From Nitratireductor indicus C115 (GTDB taxonomy: Bacteria > Pseudomonadota > Alphaproteobacteria > Rhizobiales > Rhizobiaceae), in assembly GCF_000300515.1 (NCBI RefSeq), contig NZ_AMSI01000012.1, positions 124,001 through 188,000 of the forward strand: 64,000 nt of DNA, in the 5' to 3' direction. Numbering within the stretch: position 1 is the first letter of the stretch; every line of letters starts with the position of its first letter. This document shows positions 8,860 to 17,870 of this stretch, one piece after another. The position numbers were made by a program, and so were the translations under genes. The notes under the pieces were generated by a model. That model had not been told where the DNA came from. It saw only the letters and a list, made by a program, of their open reading frames with translations, and did no database searches.

Positions 8860-9840
8860 ATGAAACCAAATCGTATTCTGGGTTTCGGCCTTGCGGCCGC
8901 CATGCTGGGTTCGCTCGCTTCCGGCGCCGCCAGCGCACAGGAACAGCGTTTCGTTTCCGTCGGTACGGGCGGTGTGACGGGCGTCTACTACCCGGTCGGT
9001 GGTGCGATCTGCCGTCTGATGAACCAGAATCGTCGCGAGACCGGCATTCGCTGCTCGGTCGAATCGACGGGTGGCTCGGTGTTCAACGTGAACGCCATCA
9101 AGGGCGGAGATCTGGAGTTCGGCGTTGCTCAGTCGGACGTTCAGTACAACGCCTTCAAGGGCGAAGGCCCGTTCAAGGAAGGCGGCGCGCATGAAAAGCT
9201 GCGTTCGGTCTTCTCGCTTCATGCCGAGCCGCTGACGGTTGTTGCCCGAAAGGATGCCGGCATCGCTTCCTTCGATGATCTGAAGGGCAAGCGCGTCAAC
9301 ATCGGCAATCCGGGTTCGGGCCAGCGCGCCCTGATGGACCTGCTGATTGCGTCGAAAGGCTGGACCAACGCTGACTTCGCAGTTGCTTCCGAGCTTGCTC
9401 CTGCCGAGCAGAGTGCTCAGCTTTGCGACAACAACATCGATGCGTTCGCCTACACGGTCGGCCACCCGGCCGGCGCCATCCAGGAAGCCACGACCACCTG
9501 CGATAGCGTGATCGTTCCGGTCGAGGGCGAGGTCGTCGATAAGCTGATCGCCGATCATCCCTACTACTTCAAGGCCACGATCCCGGGCGGCATGTACCGC
9601 GGCACTGACAGCGACGTGAACACATTCGGTGTGGGCGCCACTGTCGTCACCTCCGCCGACGTTCCGGACGATGTCGTGCGCGCTTTCGTCGATGCCGTCT
9701 TCAAGGATTTCGATGCTTTCAAGGCCTTGCATCCCGCGCTCGCCAACCTGACGCCGGAAAGCATGGTCAATCAGGGTAACTCCGCCCCCATGCATCCGGG
9801 CGCCGAGGCCTACTACAAGGAAAAAGGCTGGCTGAAGTAA
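8860..9840 (+). CDS. TAXI family TRAP transporter solute-binding protein
   Basis: A 326-residue periplasmic binding protein of the TAXI type. The start at 8860 is chosen because a clear signal peptide follows (positively charged start, hydrophobic core, cleavage after ASGAASAQ) and GGGAGA lies seven bases upstream; the open frame extends to 8605 without reason. The signature [20 protein letters not shown] near residue 35 defines the family. It delivers substrate to the fused permease encoded next. TAXI proteins have few known ligands (glutamate or 2-oxoglutarate in some cases). The gene is followed by a strong terminator, allowing higher output of the binding protein than of the permease. Confidence 0.95.
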   Translation: MKPNRILGFGLAAAMLGSLASGAASAQEQRFVSVGTGGVTGVYYPVGGAICRLMNQNRRETGIRCSVESTGGSVFNVNAIKGGDLEFGVAQSDVQYNAFKGEGPFKEGGAHEKLRSVFSLHAEPLTVVARKDAGIASFDDLKGKRVNIGNPGSGQRALMDLLIASKGWTNADFAVASELAPAEQSAQLCDNNIDAFAYTVGHPAGAIQEATTTCDSVIVPVEGEVVDKLIADHPYYFKATIPGGMYRGTDSDVNTFGVGATVVTSADVPDDVVRAFVDAVFKDFDAFKALHPALANLTPESMVNQGNSAPMHPGAEAYYKEKGWLK

Positions 9841-9855
9841 GCCTTCAAGATCAAG

Positions 9856-9885
9856 GGGCGCCCGTAAAACGGGCGCCCTTCTTTT
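9856..9885 (+). terminator. Intrinsic terminator after TAXI binding protein gene
   Basis: A perfect nine-base-pair GC stem (GGGCGCCCG with CGGGCGCCC), loop TAAAA, followed by TTCTTTT. It lies between the binding-protein gene and the permease gene and is a classical rho-independent terminator; partial read-through would set the usual excess of binding protein. Confidence 0.92.
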
Positions 9886-9925
9886 CCCTGGAAATTAAAA
9901 CGATTCATAAGGGGATACGGGGACA

Positions 9926-12619
9926 ATGGCGACGAAACCTGAAGATGCGGGCAGGGCCTCCACGGCGCTGAATGAGGAAGAACTCCAGGATCTGGTTGCA
10001 TCCAGCGATACGGGTGCGCGCGATCCTGCCGGGACGGCGGGACTGGTCATAGCCGGCATCGCGCTGCTTTGGTCCCTCTTCCAGCTCTATATTGCATCGC
10101 CTCTGCCTTACACATTGTCGAGCCTGACGGGGCTGCCTATGGTGCTGAACGATGCCCAGTCGCGCGCCATTCATCTGTCCTTCGGCTTGTTCCTTGCCTT
10201 CATGGCTTTCCCTGCGCTTTCCTCCAGTCCGCGCGATCGAATACCGCTGCTCGACTGGGTGTTGGCCATCGTTGCTGCCTGCTGCGCGCTCTACATCTTC
10301 GTGTTCTACCGTGCCCTTGCGGGGCGACCCGGCCTGCCCATCACGCAGGACCTGATCGTTGCCGGCATCGGCATGGTGCTTCTGCTTGAGGCGACACGCC
10401 GCGCGCTGGGGCCGCCGCTTGCGATCGTGGCCATGGTTTTCCTGGCCTATGTCTTCTTCGGCTCGTCCTCCTATGTTCCCGACATCATTCGCTGGGGCGG
10501 TGCGTCCTTCAGCCGTGCGATGGACCAGATGTGGCTGTCGCCGAACGGCGTGTTCGGCGTTGCGCTCGGCGTGTCCTCGGCGTTCGTGTTTCTGTTCGTT
10601 CTGTTCGGCTCGATGCTCGACCGCGCCGGCGCCGGCAATTTCTTCATCAAGCTCGCTTTTGCCCTGCTCGGCCACCTGCGCGGCGGTCCTGCCAAGGCCG
10701 CGGTGCTGTCATCCATGATGACGGGGCTTATCTCCGGCTCTTCCATCGCCAATGTCGTCACCACGGGCACCTTTACCATTCCTTTGATGAAGCGTGTCGG
10801 CTTCACGCCTGAAAAGGCGGGCTCGGTCGAGGTCGCGAGTTCCGTCAACGGCCAGATCATGCCGCCCGTCATGGGCGCCGCCGCATTCCTGATGGTCGAG
10901 TATGTCGGCATTTCCTATCTGGAAGTAATCAAGCACGCATTCCTGCCTGCCGTCGTTTCCTACATCGCGCTGCTCTATCTCGTGCATCTCGAAGCGGTGA
11001 AGAACGACATGCCGGTGCTGCCGAAGCGTGTCACCCATCCCGCGCTCGTGTCGCTCATGCGCTCGGGCATCGTGATTGCCTCCATCGTCATTCTTGTCGG
11101 CGTGCTCTATTTCGCCATCAACTTCGTCAAGGCGGCGTTGCCGAATGTTTCGGGCACGGTTCTGGTTGCAGCGCTGCTGCTCGCCTACCTGGCGCTCATC
11201 TGGTACGCGGCAAAGGCGCCCGACCTGGAAATGGACGATCCCAACGCCCCGGTGGTGGAGCTTCCGGTCGCTTCCGAAGTCATCAAGACCGGCCTTCACT
11301 ATCTTCTGCCGCTCTTCGTCCTTGTGTGGACGCTGATGGTGGAGCGTAAGTCGCCCGGCCTTTCGGCATTCTATGCGGTGCTTTTGCTGATCGTCATCAT
11401 CCTCACACAGAAGCCGCTCAAGGCGCTCTTCCGTGGCCTGCAAAGCGACGAACAGCGCGCTGCCATTGGCGAAGGCATCACCGATCTTCGCGTCGGCCTG
11501 ATCCTCGGCGCGCGCAACATGATCGGCATCGCCTGTGCGACGGCCGCCGCCGGCATCATCGTCGGTACGGTGACGCTCACCGGCATCGGCCAGGTCATGG
11601 CCGAGTTTGTCGAGTTCCTCTCGGGCGGCAACATCTTCCTGATCCTCGTCTTCACAGCTCTGATCAGTCTGGTGCTTGGCATGGGCCTTCCGACCACGGC
11701 CAACTATATCGTGGTTTCCTCGCTCATGGCGCCGGTGATCGTCGAGCTCGGTGCGGCCAACGGGGTGCTGATCCCGCTCATCGCGGCACACATGTTCGTG
11801 TTCTACTTCGGCATCATGGCCGATGTGACGCCACCGGTGGGCCTTGCCTCCTTCGCCGCCGCTGCGGTTTCCGGGGGCGATCCGATGAAGACCGGCTTCA
11901 CGGCTTTCTTCTACTCGTTGCGCACGGTGCTTCTGCCTTTCATCTTCGTGTTCAACACGGATCTTCTCCTGATCGATGTGGGTTGGGCAGGTGCTGTTCT
12001 GATCACCTTCAAGGCGATCATCGCGATGCTGATATTCGCGGCCGCGACGCAAGGGTTCTTCATGGCGCGCAACCGCATCTGGGAGACCGTTTCCCTGCTG
12101 CTTGTCACTTTCATGCTGTTGCGTCCGGGCTTTTTCCTCGATCTGGTGCAGCCGCCCTATGTGGAGACTGCGCCCGCACAGATATTCGAGGCGGTTAAGG
12201 AAGAACCGGAGAACGCCAATATCCGCCTCTCGATCCGCGGCCCGAATTTCGACAATCCGGACCAGATCGATGAGCGCACCATGGCTTTCAATCTCGGCGC
12301 AACTGCCGACACGGGCGAGGCCCGTTTCGAGGAAGCGACCGGCCTGGTGGCCCGGGTGGAGGACGGCAAGGTCATTCTTGAGGAGCCGTTCGATATGAAC
12401 AGCCTTGCGGGCAAAACCCTGTCGAGCCTTGATTTCTATGCCGACACCCCTGTTGAGGTCACGGCGGTTCAGGTCAGCAATGAAGGGCGCCTGCCGCGTG
12501 AGGTGTTCTATATTCCGGCAATCATCCTGCTGGGGCTGGTGATGTTCAGCCAGCGCCGCCGCGGCGGCACGCTGGGCGGCAACCCGCATGCCGGCAAGCC
12601 GCAATCGGCTCAGGCCTGA
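9926..12619 (+). CDS. TRAP transporter fused permease (DctQM type) with C-terminal DUF3394 domain
   Basis: An 897-residue inner-membrane protein joining the small (DctQ-like) and large (DctM-like) TRAP subunits, the usual form for TAXI systems. Hydrophobic helices run from about residue 35 to 730; the DctM part has the motifs GLISGSSIANVVTTGTFTIP, VNGQIMPPVMGAAAFLM and MADVTPPVGLASFAAAAVSGG. The last 160 residues are mostly soluble and match the position of the DUF3394 domain found on many TAXI permeases, ending in one more membrane helix. It is paired with the binding protein upstream and a UspA protein downstream. Confidence 0.94.
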   Translation: MATKPEDAGRASTALNEEELQDLVASSDTGARDPAGTAGLVIAGIALLWSLFQLYIASPLPYTLSSLTGLPMVLNDAQSRAIHLSFGLFLAFMAFPALSSSPRDRIPLLDWVLAIVAACCALYIFVFYRALAGRPGLPITQDLIVAGIGMVLLLEATRRALGPPLAIVAMVFLAYVFFGSSSYVPDIIRWGGASFSRAMDQMWLSPNGVFGVALGVSSAFVFLFVLFGSMLDRAGAGNFFIKLAFALLGHLRGGPAKAAVLSSMMTGLISGSSIANVVTTGTFTIPLMKRVGFTPEKAGSVEVASSVNGQIMPPVMGAAAFLMVEYVGISYLEVIKHAFLPAVVSYIALLYLVHLEAVKNDMPVLPKRVTHPALVSLMRSGIVIASIVILVGVLYFAINFVKAALPNVSGTVLVAALLLAYLALIWYAAKAPDLEMDDPNAPVVELPVASEVIKTGLHYLLPLFVLVWTLMVERKSPGLSAFYAVLLLIVIILTQKPLKALFRGLQSDEQRAAIGEGITDLRVGLILGARNMIGIACATAAAGIIVGTVTLTGIGQVMAEFVEFLSGGNIFLILVFTALISLVLGMGLPTTANYIVVSSLMAPVIVELGAANGVLIPLIAAHMFVFYFGIMADVTPPVGLASFAAAAVSGGDPMKTGFTAFFYSLRTVLLPFIFVFNTDLLLIDVGWAGAVLITFKAIIAMLIFAAATQGFFMARNRIWETVSLLLVTFMLLRPGFFLDLVQPPYVETAPAQIFEAVKEEPENANIRLSIRGPNFDNPDQIDERTMAFNLGATADTGEARFEEATGLVARVEDGKVILEEPFDMNSLAGKTLSSLDFYADTPVEVTAVQVSNEGRLPREVFYIPAIILLGLVMFSQRRRGGTLGGNPHAGKPQSAQA

Positions 12620-12632
12620 GGAGGAAACAACG

Positions 12633-13058
12633 ATGTACAAGGACATCCTCGTATCCATCGATCTGGGAAATGCCGAAAACGAGCTGCGTACGCTCGAAAC
12701 GGCGGTCGACTACGCCAGAACCTTCAAGAGCCGCTTGCATATCATGACGGTCGTGCCCGATTACGGCATGTCGATCGTGGGTGGCTTCTTCCCCAAGGAG
12801 CATGAGCGCCAGGCGATAGAACATGCCAATACCGCCTTGCACGAATACACCTCCAAACACGTGCCCGATAATGTGAAACATCGGCACATCGTGGGGCACG
12901 GTTCGATCTATCGCGAGATTTTGCGTTATGCGAATGAGATCAAGGCGGATCTGATCGTGCTGTCCGCCAAGCGCCCCGGGCCTGAGGATTATCTCATCGG
13001 GCCCAATGCCGCGCGCGTCGTGCGCCATGCCGAGATTTCGGTTCTGGTGGTGCGCTGA
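12633..13058 (+). CDS. Universal stress protein (UspA family), TRAP-linked
   Basis: A 141-residue single Usp domain (MYKDILVSIDL start; C-terminal VRHAEISVLVVR strand). The start is set by GAGGAGG about seven bases upstream; the gene begins 13 bases after the permease stop, so it is in the same operon. The nucleotide-binding region near residues 108-130 is less typical (SAKRPGPEDYLIGPNAARVV in place of the GxxGx9GS/T loop, still with G and N). In Halomonas the analogous protein TeaD modulates the ectoine TRAP transporter TeaABC, so a role in tuning the neighbouring TAXI transporter is likely. Confidence 0.9.
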   Translation: MYKDILVSIDLGNAENELRTLETAVDYARTFKSRLHIMTVVPDYGMSIVGGFFPKEHERQAIEHANTALHEYTSKHVPDNVKHRHIVGHGSIYREILRYANEIKADLIVLSAKRPGPEDYLIGPNAARVVRHAEISVLVVR

Positions 13059-13111
13059 TCCGATTGTAAGCCTGGGCCGTCAGGAGAAATCCGACCGGAT
13101 AACCGGTAGCA

Positions 13112-13300
13112 TCAGGAGCGGGGCCGTGTGCCCCGCTCTTTGTCATTGAGCGGCTTTTCGTCTGCCTCATCCATAAGAATGCGTTCGGCCGCCCCGTCGA
13201 GGTCGTCATACTGGCCGCTTTTGAGCGACCACAGGAAGGCGAGCAGCCCGATGGCGCCAAGAAACAGCGCAACCGGAATGAGGATGAAAAGATTGGTCAT
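13112..13300 (-). CDS. ccoS: cbb3-type cytochrome oxidase assembly protein CcoS (FixS)
   Basis: A 62-residue protein with one N-terminal membrane helix (NLFILIPVALFLGAIGLLAFLWSLKSGQYDD), the hallmark of CcoS, which is needed for cofactor (heme and copper) insertion into the cbb3 oxidase. The helix and the motif LWSLKSGQYDDLDGAA are diagnostic. Its start overlaps the ccoI stop by four bases, completing the ccoGHIS order. The C-terminal tail overlaps a hairpin that probably ends the convergent usp transcript. Confidence 0.95.
   Translation of the reverse strand: MTNLFILIPVALFLGAIGLLAFLWSLKSGQYDDLDGAAERILMDEADEKPLNDKERGTRPRS
13116..13138 (+). terminator. Hairpin downstream of the usp gene
   Basis: An eight-base-pair stem (GAGCGGGG with CCCCGCTC) is followed by TTTGTCATT on the plus strand. 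It overlaps the 3' end of the convergent ccoS gene. It probably ends the TRAP-usp transcript; the T-run is short. Confidence 0.55.
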
Positions 13301-15594
13301 GCCGCTTCCACCATCGTCGAAATTTCTGCCTGCCGGTGGTCCGCTTCCGTGTCGCCGTGGTTGCCGACAAGCCTTGCATCGGTGCGCAGCCGTAGCGCGT
13401 TGCCGATGACGATCAACGAGGAAAGCGACATGGCGATTGCGGCGATGAGGGGCGTCACATAGCCGAGCACGGCAATGGGCACGGCCAGAAGATTATAGAT
13501 GATGGCGAGCGCAAAGTTCTGGCGGATCAGCCGCCCGGCCCGTTTTGCGATGTCGCGGGCGAGAGGCACGGCAAGGAAGCTCTCGCGCAGGAACACGAAG
13601 TCGGCGGCATTCCGGCCTATATCCGCAGCCGTTGCAGGCGCCATGGAGACATGGGCAGCGGCAAGGGCTGGCGCGTCGTTGAGCCCGTCTCCCACCATCA
13701 GCGTCTTGTGTCCTTCACTGGAAAGAGCGGACAGACGGGAAAGCTTTTCACCGGGCAGGACGCCGGCTTCCCAGGTCTGAATGCCGAGCCGTCCGGCCAC
13801 ACGCGCCACCTGTTCGCGGCTGTCGCCGGACATGATTTCGAGCCCGATGCCTTGCAGCCGCAGATGGTCGACGGCTGCCTTGGTGTCGGGACGCAGCGTG
13901 TCGTCGAAGCGGAAGGCTGCAAGCCGTCTTCCGTTGTGCGCGAGCACAGTTCCGCTTTCATGAGAGGCGTCCGAGGCAAGGTCCAGAGCCCAGCCCGCAC
14001 GGCCCAGCCGCCAGACGTCGGCACCGCTCAGGGCCTCGATGCCAAGGCCCGGCAATTCGCGCACCGTGTCGAACTGAACCGCCGCAGAGCCGGCTCCGGC
14101 TCCGGCGGCTGCGCGCACGATGGCGCGCGAAAAGGGATGGCGTGAATGGACCGCAAGCGAAGCTGCCAGTGCCATCGTGGTGTCCCCCAATTCCCGCTCA
14201 TTGGCGAGGTGCGGAACCCCCAGCGTCAGCGTTCCGGTCTTGTCGAAGACGGCGCTGTCGATCTCGGCGAGCTTTTCCATTGCCGCGCCGTCCTTGACCA
14301 TGATGCCGTTTTCGAAGAGCCGGCGGGCCGCGACGACCTGCACGATTGGCACAGCAAGGCCGAGCGCGCAGGGACAGGTGATGATGAGCACCGCAATGGC
14401 AACCGTGATCGCGCGATGCCAGTCTCCTCCGGTGGCGATCATCCACCCGAGGAAGGTCAGGAAGGCAGTGACATGCACGACCGGTGAATAGAGCGCGGAG
14501 GCGCGGTCGGCAAGCCGGCGATAGAGCGCCCGCCCGCCTTCGGCTGCCTCCATCAGGCGCATCATTTCGGCGAGAAACGAGTTGTCGGCCGTGGCAGTGG
14601 CGCGCATCACAAATGGCTGCGTGAGGTTCAGCATGCCGGCGCGGATATCTGCGCCGGGTCCTGCTGCCTGTGGCGCGCTTTCTCCAGTCGCCATGGAGCA
14701 ATCGATCTCCGAGGCGCCGCTTTCCACCACTCCGTCGACAGGGATGCGTTCGCCCGCAGCAATGGCAATCCGCATGCCCGGCCTTATCTCCTCCAGCGGA
14801 AAATAGTCGCGTCCGCCATCGTCCGAAAGCACCATCGCGCCGCGCGGTGCAAGCCGCGCCAGCCCCGAGACGGCGGTGCGTGCCCGCTCACGCATCACAT
14901 GGTCCAGCGTGCGACCGATCAGAAGGAAGAACAGCAGCGAAACGGACGCATCGAAATAGGCGTGCGCACCGTGGTTAATGGTTTCATATAGGCTGAGCCC
15001 ATAGGCGAGCGACACGCCGAGCGCGATGGGCACGTCCATGTTCATGCGCCCGTGTCTGAGCGCGTTCCAGGCTGACCGGAAGAAGATACTCCCTGCAAAG
15101 AAAAGAGCCGGTAGTGCGATCAGCGCCGAAAGCCAGTGAAACATGTCGCGCGTTGCATCGTCGGCGCCCGACCAGACGGAAACCGAAAGAAGCATGATGT
15201 TGCCCGCCGCGAAGCCGGCCACGGCCACTGCGCGTATCAGCTCCGAAAGGACCGGATCCTTGCCGGTCTCTCCGGCTTCGAAGAGATGGGCCGCATATCC
15301 GAGCCTGTTCAGCGTTTCTATGATCGGCGGCAGCTTGTCCTCACGCCACTTCACGCTGACGCGGCGGGTGGAAAGGTTGACGCGCGCGGCCGCGACGCCG
15401 TCCAGCTTGTTAAGCGCCTTTTCAATGACCTGGATACAGGCACCGCAATGCACGCCGGGCACGGAAAGATCGGTCTGTCGCAATCCGTCGCCGATGGCGC
15501 GGCTTGTCAGCAATATCTCTTCGGCGGAAGGGCCTGCGCGCTCGGCCTCGGCGGCTTCGAGCGCCATTTCCGTGCCGGGCGCGCAGCAGCTCAT
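13297..15594 (-). CDS. ccoI: Copper-exporting P-type ATPase CcoI (FixI)
   Basis: A 765-residue P1B-type ATPase that supplies copper for cbb3 oxidase assembly. In order: an N-terminal metal-binding domain with a CxxC site (GVHCGACIQ, about residues 48-56), eight predicted membrane helices, the actuator loop MATGESAPQ, the transport motif TCPCALG, the phosphorylation site DKTGTLT and the hinge GDGLNDAPALAAA. The short cysteine pair near the N-terminus (MSCCAPG) is typical of FixI proteins. It lies between ccoH and ccoS with four-base overlaps on each side. Confidence 0.97.
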   Translation of the reverse strand: MSCCAPGTEMALEAAEAERAGPSAEEILLTSRAIGDGLRQTDLSVPGVHCGACIQVIEKALNKLDGVAAARVNLSTRRVSVKWREDKLPPIIETLNRLGYAAHLFEAGETGKDPVLSELIRAVAVAGFAAGNIMLLSVSVWSGADDATRDMFHWLSALIALPALFFAGSIFFRSAWNALRHGRMNMDVPIALGVSLAYGLSLYETINHGAHAYFDASVSLLFFLLIGRTLDHVMRERARTAVSGLARLAPRGAMVLSDDGGRDYFPLEEIRPGMRIAIAAGERIPVDGVVESGASEIDCSMATGESAPQAAGPGADIRAGMLNLTQPFVMRATATADNSFLAEMMRLMEAAEGGRALYRRLADRASALYSPVVHVTAFLTFLGWMIATGGDWHRAITVAIAVLIITCPCALGLAVPIVQVVAARRLFENGIMVKDGAAMEKLAEIDSAVFDKTGTLTLGVPHLANERELGDTTMALAASLAVHSRHPFSRAIVRAAAGAGAGSAAVQFDTVRELPGLGIEALSGADVWRLGRAGWALDLASDASHESGTVLAHNGRRLAAFRFDDTLRPDTKAAVDHLRLQGIGLEIMSGDSREQVARVAGRLGIQTWEAGVLPGEKLSRLSALSSEGHKTLMVGDGLNDAPALAAAHVSMAPATAADIGRNAADFVFLRESFLAVPLARDIAKRAGRLIRQNFALAIIYNLLAVPIAVLGYVTPLIAAIAMSLSSLIVIGNALRLRTDARLVGNHGDTEADHRQAEISTMVEAA

Positions 15595-16088
15595 CTTGTC
15601 GCTCCGTCGCGGATCACCACCCGCCGGACGTCGCGGAAGGGATGTTCGAGACCTGCATCGGCCTCGATCTTTACGACCCAGGTTCCGTCGCCGGGACCAT
15701 GCTGGGCCATATAGCTTCCGTCATCCTGTGCCACCATGTCGAGCGTGACGTCCTCATCGGCAGTGACGGGGCGGTGCATCGTGATCCGAACCGCGTCGAG
15801 ACGGATCGGGCTGCCGCTCTTGTCCGAAAGCCTGTAGGTGACGGCGCCGTCGGCGGCCGCGAAAGCACCTGTCCAGCCGAGTGCGTCCTGGGCGCGGCCT
15901 TCAGCCGCCCGTTCGTTGAAGGTTTGGCTCGCCACATAGGAATTGTTGACGATCAGGCCCGTCCAGCTCGAATTGGCCAGCACCGCCATCGTGACGTTGA
16001 CCGATATGATGACCCCAAAGAAGGCAATCATCAGAAGGAGCATGTGCCGCCCGGTAAACTCCTTCGGCCTATCAGCCCGTCCGCTCAT
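15591..16088 (-). CDS. ccoH: FixH/CcoH family cbb3 oxidase assembly protein
   Basis: A 165-residue protein with a single N-terminal membrane helix (about residues 12-35) and a periplasmic beta-rich domain. The FixH family motif GRHMLLLMIAFFGVIISVN precedes VNNSYVASQTFNE. CcoH is needed for stable assembly of the cbb3 oxidase and contacts CcoP. Four-base overlaps with ccoG and ccoI show tight translational coupling. Confidence 0.95.
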   Translation of the reverse strand: MSGRADRPKEFTGRHMLLLMIAFFGVIISVNVTMAVLANSSWTGLIVNNSYVASQTFNERAAEGRAQDALGWTGAFAAADGAVTYRLSDKSGSPIRLDAVRITMHRPVTADEDVTLDMVAQDDGSYMAQHGPGDGTWVVKIEADAGLEHPFRDVRRVVIRDGATR

Positions 16089-17662
16089 CGTGCGTTCTCC
16101 GGTGTGTTGAACTTGGCATGATACACATCGCGTTCGAAGCTTGCCTTGTCCTCGACGACGAAGTTGAACCGCTCATTGCCATCCTTCGTGTATTCGGCGG
16201 GTTGCCGGACGAAAATGCGAATTTCGCGCAGCTTGTCCGGTTCCACGGGAACGGCCAGTGAGCGGCCTTCCGGCTGGTCGATGCCCACCGCCTGCATGGT
16301 TCCGCCGGGCAGGCCTTCGAGCGAGACGAAGATGACGCGCGGCTCGGGGATCATGTTCAGGAGCTTGACCGTATAGCCGTTGCGGACCGCACCATCCGAC
16401 AATAGCACATATTGCGGATTGCGGTCATGCAGCACGTTCACTTCCAGCCTGTCGCGGGTGAGCAGGGCATAAAGCATTGCAACACCGATAAGAGACCAGG
16501 CACCGAAATAGACGAAGGTGCGTGGGCGGAAGATCTTCTGCCAGTGGAAGTGCACCACATTGTCGGTCAGCTTGCCGTCCGTGCCGTGCACGAGTTTCGG
16601 GTCGATGGACGTGCTGCCGCCCGCCGTCGCCAGCGCCATGTTGTTGTTGTAGTCCGAAAGCGTGGCGTAGGAGATCAGGCCGCGCTCGCGCCCGAGCTTG
16701 TCCATCACGCCGTCGCAGGCATCGATGCAAAGCGCGCAGGTGATGCATTCGAGCTGTTGCCCGTCGCGAATGTCGATGCCCATGGGGCAGACGGCGACAC
16801 AGGCATTGCAATCCACGCAATCGCCAACGGATTCGCCTGCGGCGATTGCTTTCTTCGCATGACGCGAACGCGGTTCGCCCCGCCAGTCATTGTAGGTGAC
16901 GGTCAGCGAGTTCTCGTCCAGCATCGCCGCCTGGATGCGCGGCCAGGGGCACATATAGGTGCAGACCTGTTCGCGCATGAGTCCGCCGAACACATAGGTC
17001 GTCGCGGTCAGTATGGCGATTGTCATATAGGCGACGGGTGCCGCGCTCCCGGTTACCAGATTGACGAGCAGCGTCGGCGCATCAGCAAAATAGAACACCC
17101 ACGCACCACCAGTCGCCACGGCGATCAGGAGCCAGATGACATGCTTCGAAAAGCGCTTGGCAAGCTTGCCGCCTGACCAGGAGGCGCTGTCGAGCTTGAT
17201 ACGGGCGTTCCGGTCGCCCTCGATGGCGCGTTCGACCACGAGAAACAGATCGACCCAGACGGTTTGCGGGCAGGTGTAGCCGCACCAGGCGCGTCCCACG
17301 GTCGATGTGATCAGGAAGAGGCCGATGCCGGCCATCACCAGAAGCCCCGCCACGTAGAAGAATTCCTGCGGCCAGATTTCGATGAAGAAGAAATAGAAGC
17401 GCCGATTGGCGAGGTCGATGAGCACGGCCTGATCGGGGGCGTAGGGCCCGCGGTCCCAGCGCAACCAGGGCGTCAGGTAGTAGATGCCCAGCGTAATGGC
17501 CATGATGATCCATTTGAAGCGCCGGAACTGGCCGGAAGCGCGCTTTGGAAAGATCTTCTTGCGCGCGGCATAGAGCGGCTGGCGCGTCTTGGCCGAATTC
17601 ACGGCCTCCGCATCGATTCGCTCCACGTCCGGGCTTGCTACAGTGTCTGTGGCTAAGGTCAT
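16085..17662 (-). CDS. ccoG: Cytochrome c oxidase accessory protein CcoG (FixG)
   Basis: A 525-residue membrane iron-sulfur protein involved in preparing copper for cbb3 oxidase. It has several membrane helices with a CGYTCPQTVW motif near residue 130, and two ferredoxin-like 4Fe-4S motifs (CVDCNACVAVCPMGID and CITCALCIDACDGVMD) around residues 280-325, followed by one more helix and an Ig-like C-terminal domain. It is the first gene of ccoGHIS. An FNR/FixK box lies about 66 bases before the start (17722-17735), so it is expected to be induced at low oxygen. Confidence 0.97.
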   Translation of the reverse strand: MTLATDTVASPDVERIDAEAVNSAKTRQPLYAARKKIFPKRASGQFRRFKWIIMAITLGIYYLTPWLRWDRGPYAPDQAVLIDLANRRFYFFFIEIWPQEFFYVAGLLVMAGIGLFLITSTVGRAWCGYTCPQTVWVDLFLVVERAIEGDRNARIKLDSASWSGGKLAKRFSKHVIWLLIAVATGGAWVFYFADAPTLLVNLVTGSAAPVAYMTIAILTATTYVFGGLMREQVCTYMCPWPRIQAAMLDENSLTVTYNDWRGEPRSRHAKKAIAAGESVGDCVDCNACVAVCPMGIDIRDGQQLECITCALCIDACDGVMDKLGRERGLISYATLSDYNNNMALATAGGSTSIDPKLVHGTDGKLTDNVVHFHWQKIFRPRTFVYFGAWSLIGVAMLYALLTRDRLEVNVLHDRNPQYVLLSDGAVRNGYTVKLLNMIPEPRVIFVSLEGLPGGTMQAVGIDQPEGRSLAVPVEPDKLREIRIFVRQPAEYTKDGNERFNFVVEDKASFERDVYHAKFNTPENAR

Positions 17663-17721
17663 TGGCTTGGCTCGTGAACTGTGTGGTCACTGTCTCATGT
17701 CATTCCGGCGCACCTGACGCC

Positions 17722-17735
17722 TTGATGCGGATCAA
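17722..17735 (-). promoter_or_regulatory. FNR/FixK box upstream of ccoGHIS
   Basis: TTGATGCGGATCAA is a perfect match to the FNR/FixK consensus TTGAT-N4-ATCAA. It is centred about 66 bases before the ccoG start, a normal distance for an activated promoter. The FixK protein encoded at 26092-26778 has the matching recognition helix. Confidence 0.92.
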
Positions 17736-17780
17736 AGCCGTCCGGCCCGGGAAGGAAAGCGCGCCTTCGGTCGCTGCGAC

Positions 17781-17806
17781 AAAAAAACCCGGTCGCAAGG
17801 ACCGGG
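17781..17806 (-). terminator. Intrinsic terminator of the ccoNOQP operon
   Basis: Read on the minus strand, CCCGGTC-CTTGC-GACCGGG forms a seven-base-pair stem and is followed by seven T residues. It lies 65 bases after the ccoP stop and is a classical rho-independent terminator. It separates ccoNOQP from ccoGHIS, which then has its own FixK box. Confidence 0.93.
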
Positions 17807-17870
17807 CTTCAAGTTTGGGGGCCGCGCGTCAATTGGGGCAAACCCGCGACCCCGCTCACTCCGGGTTGGA

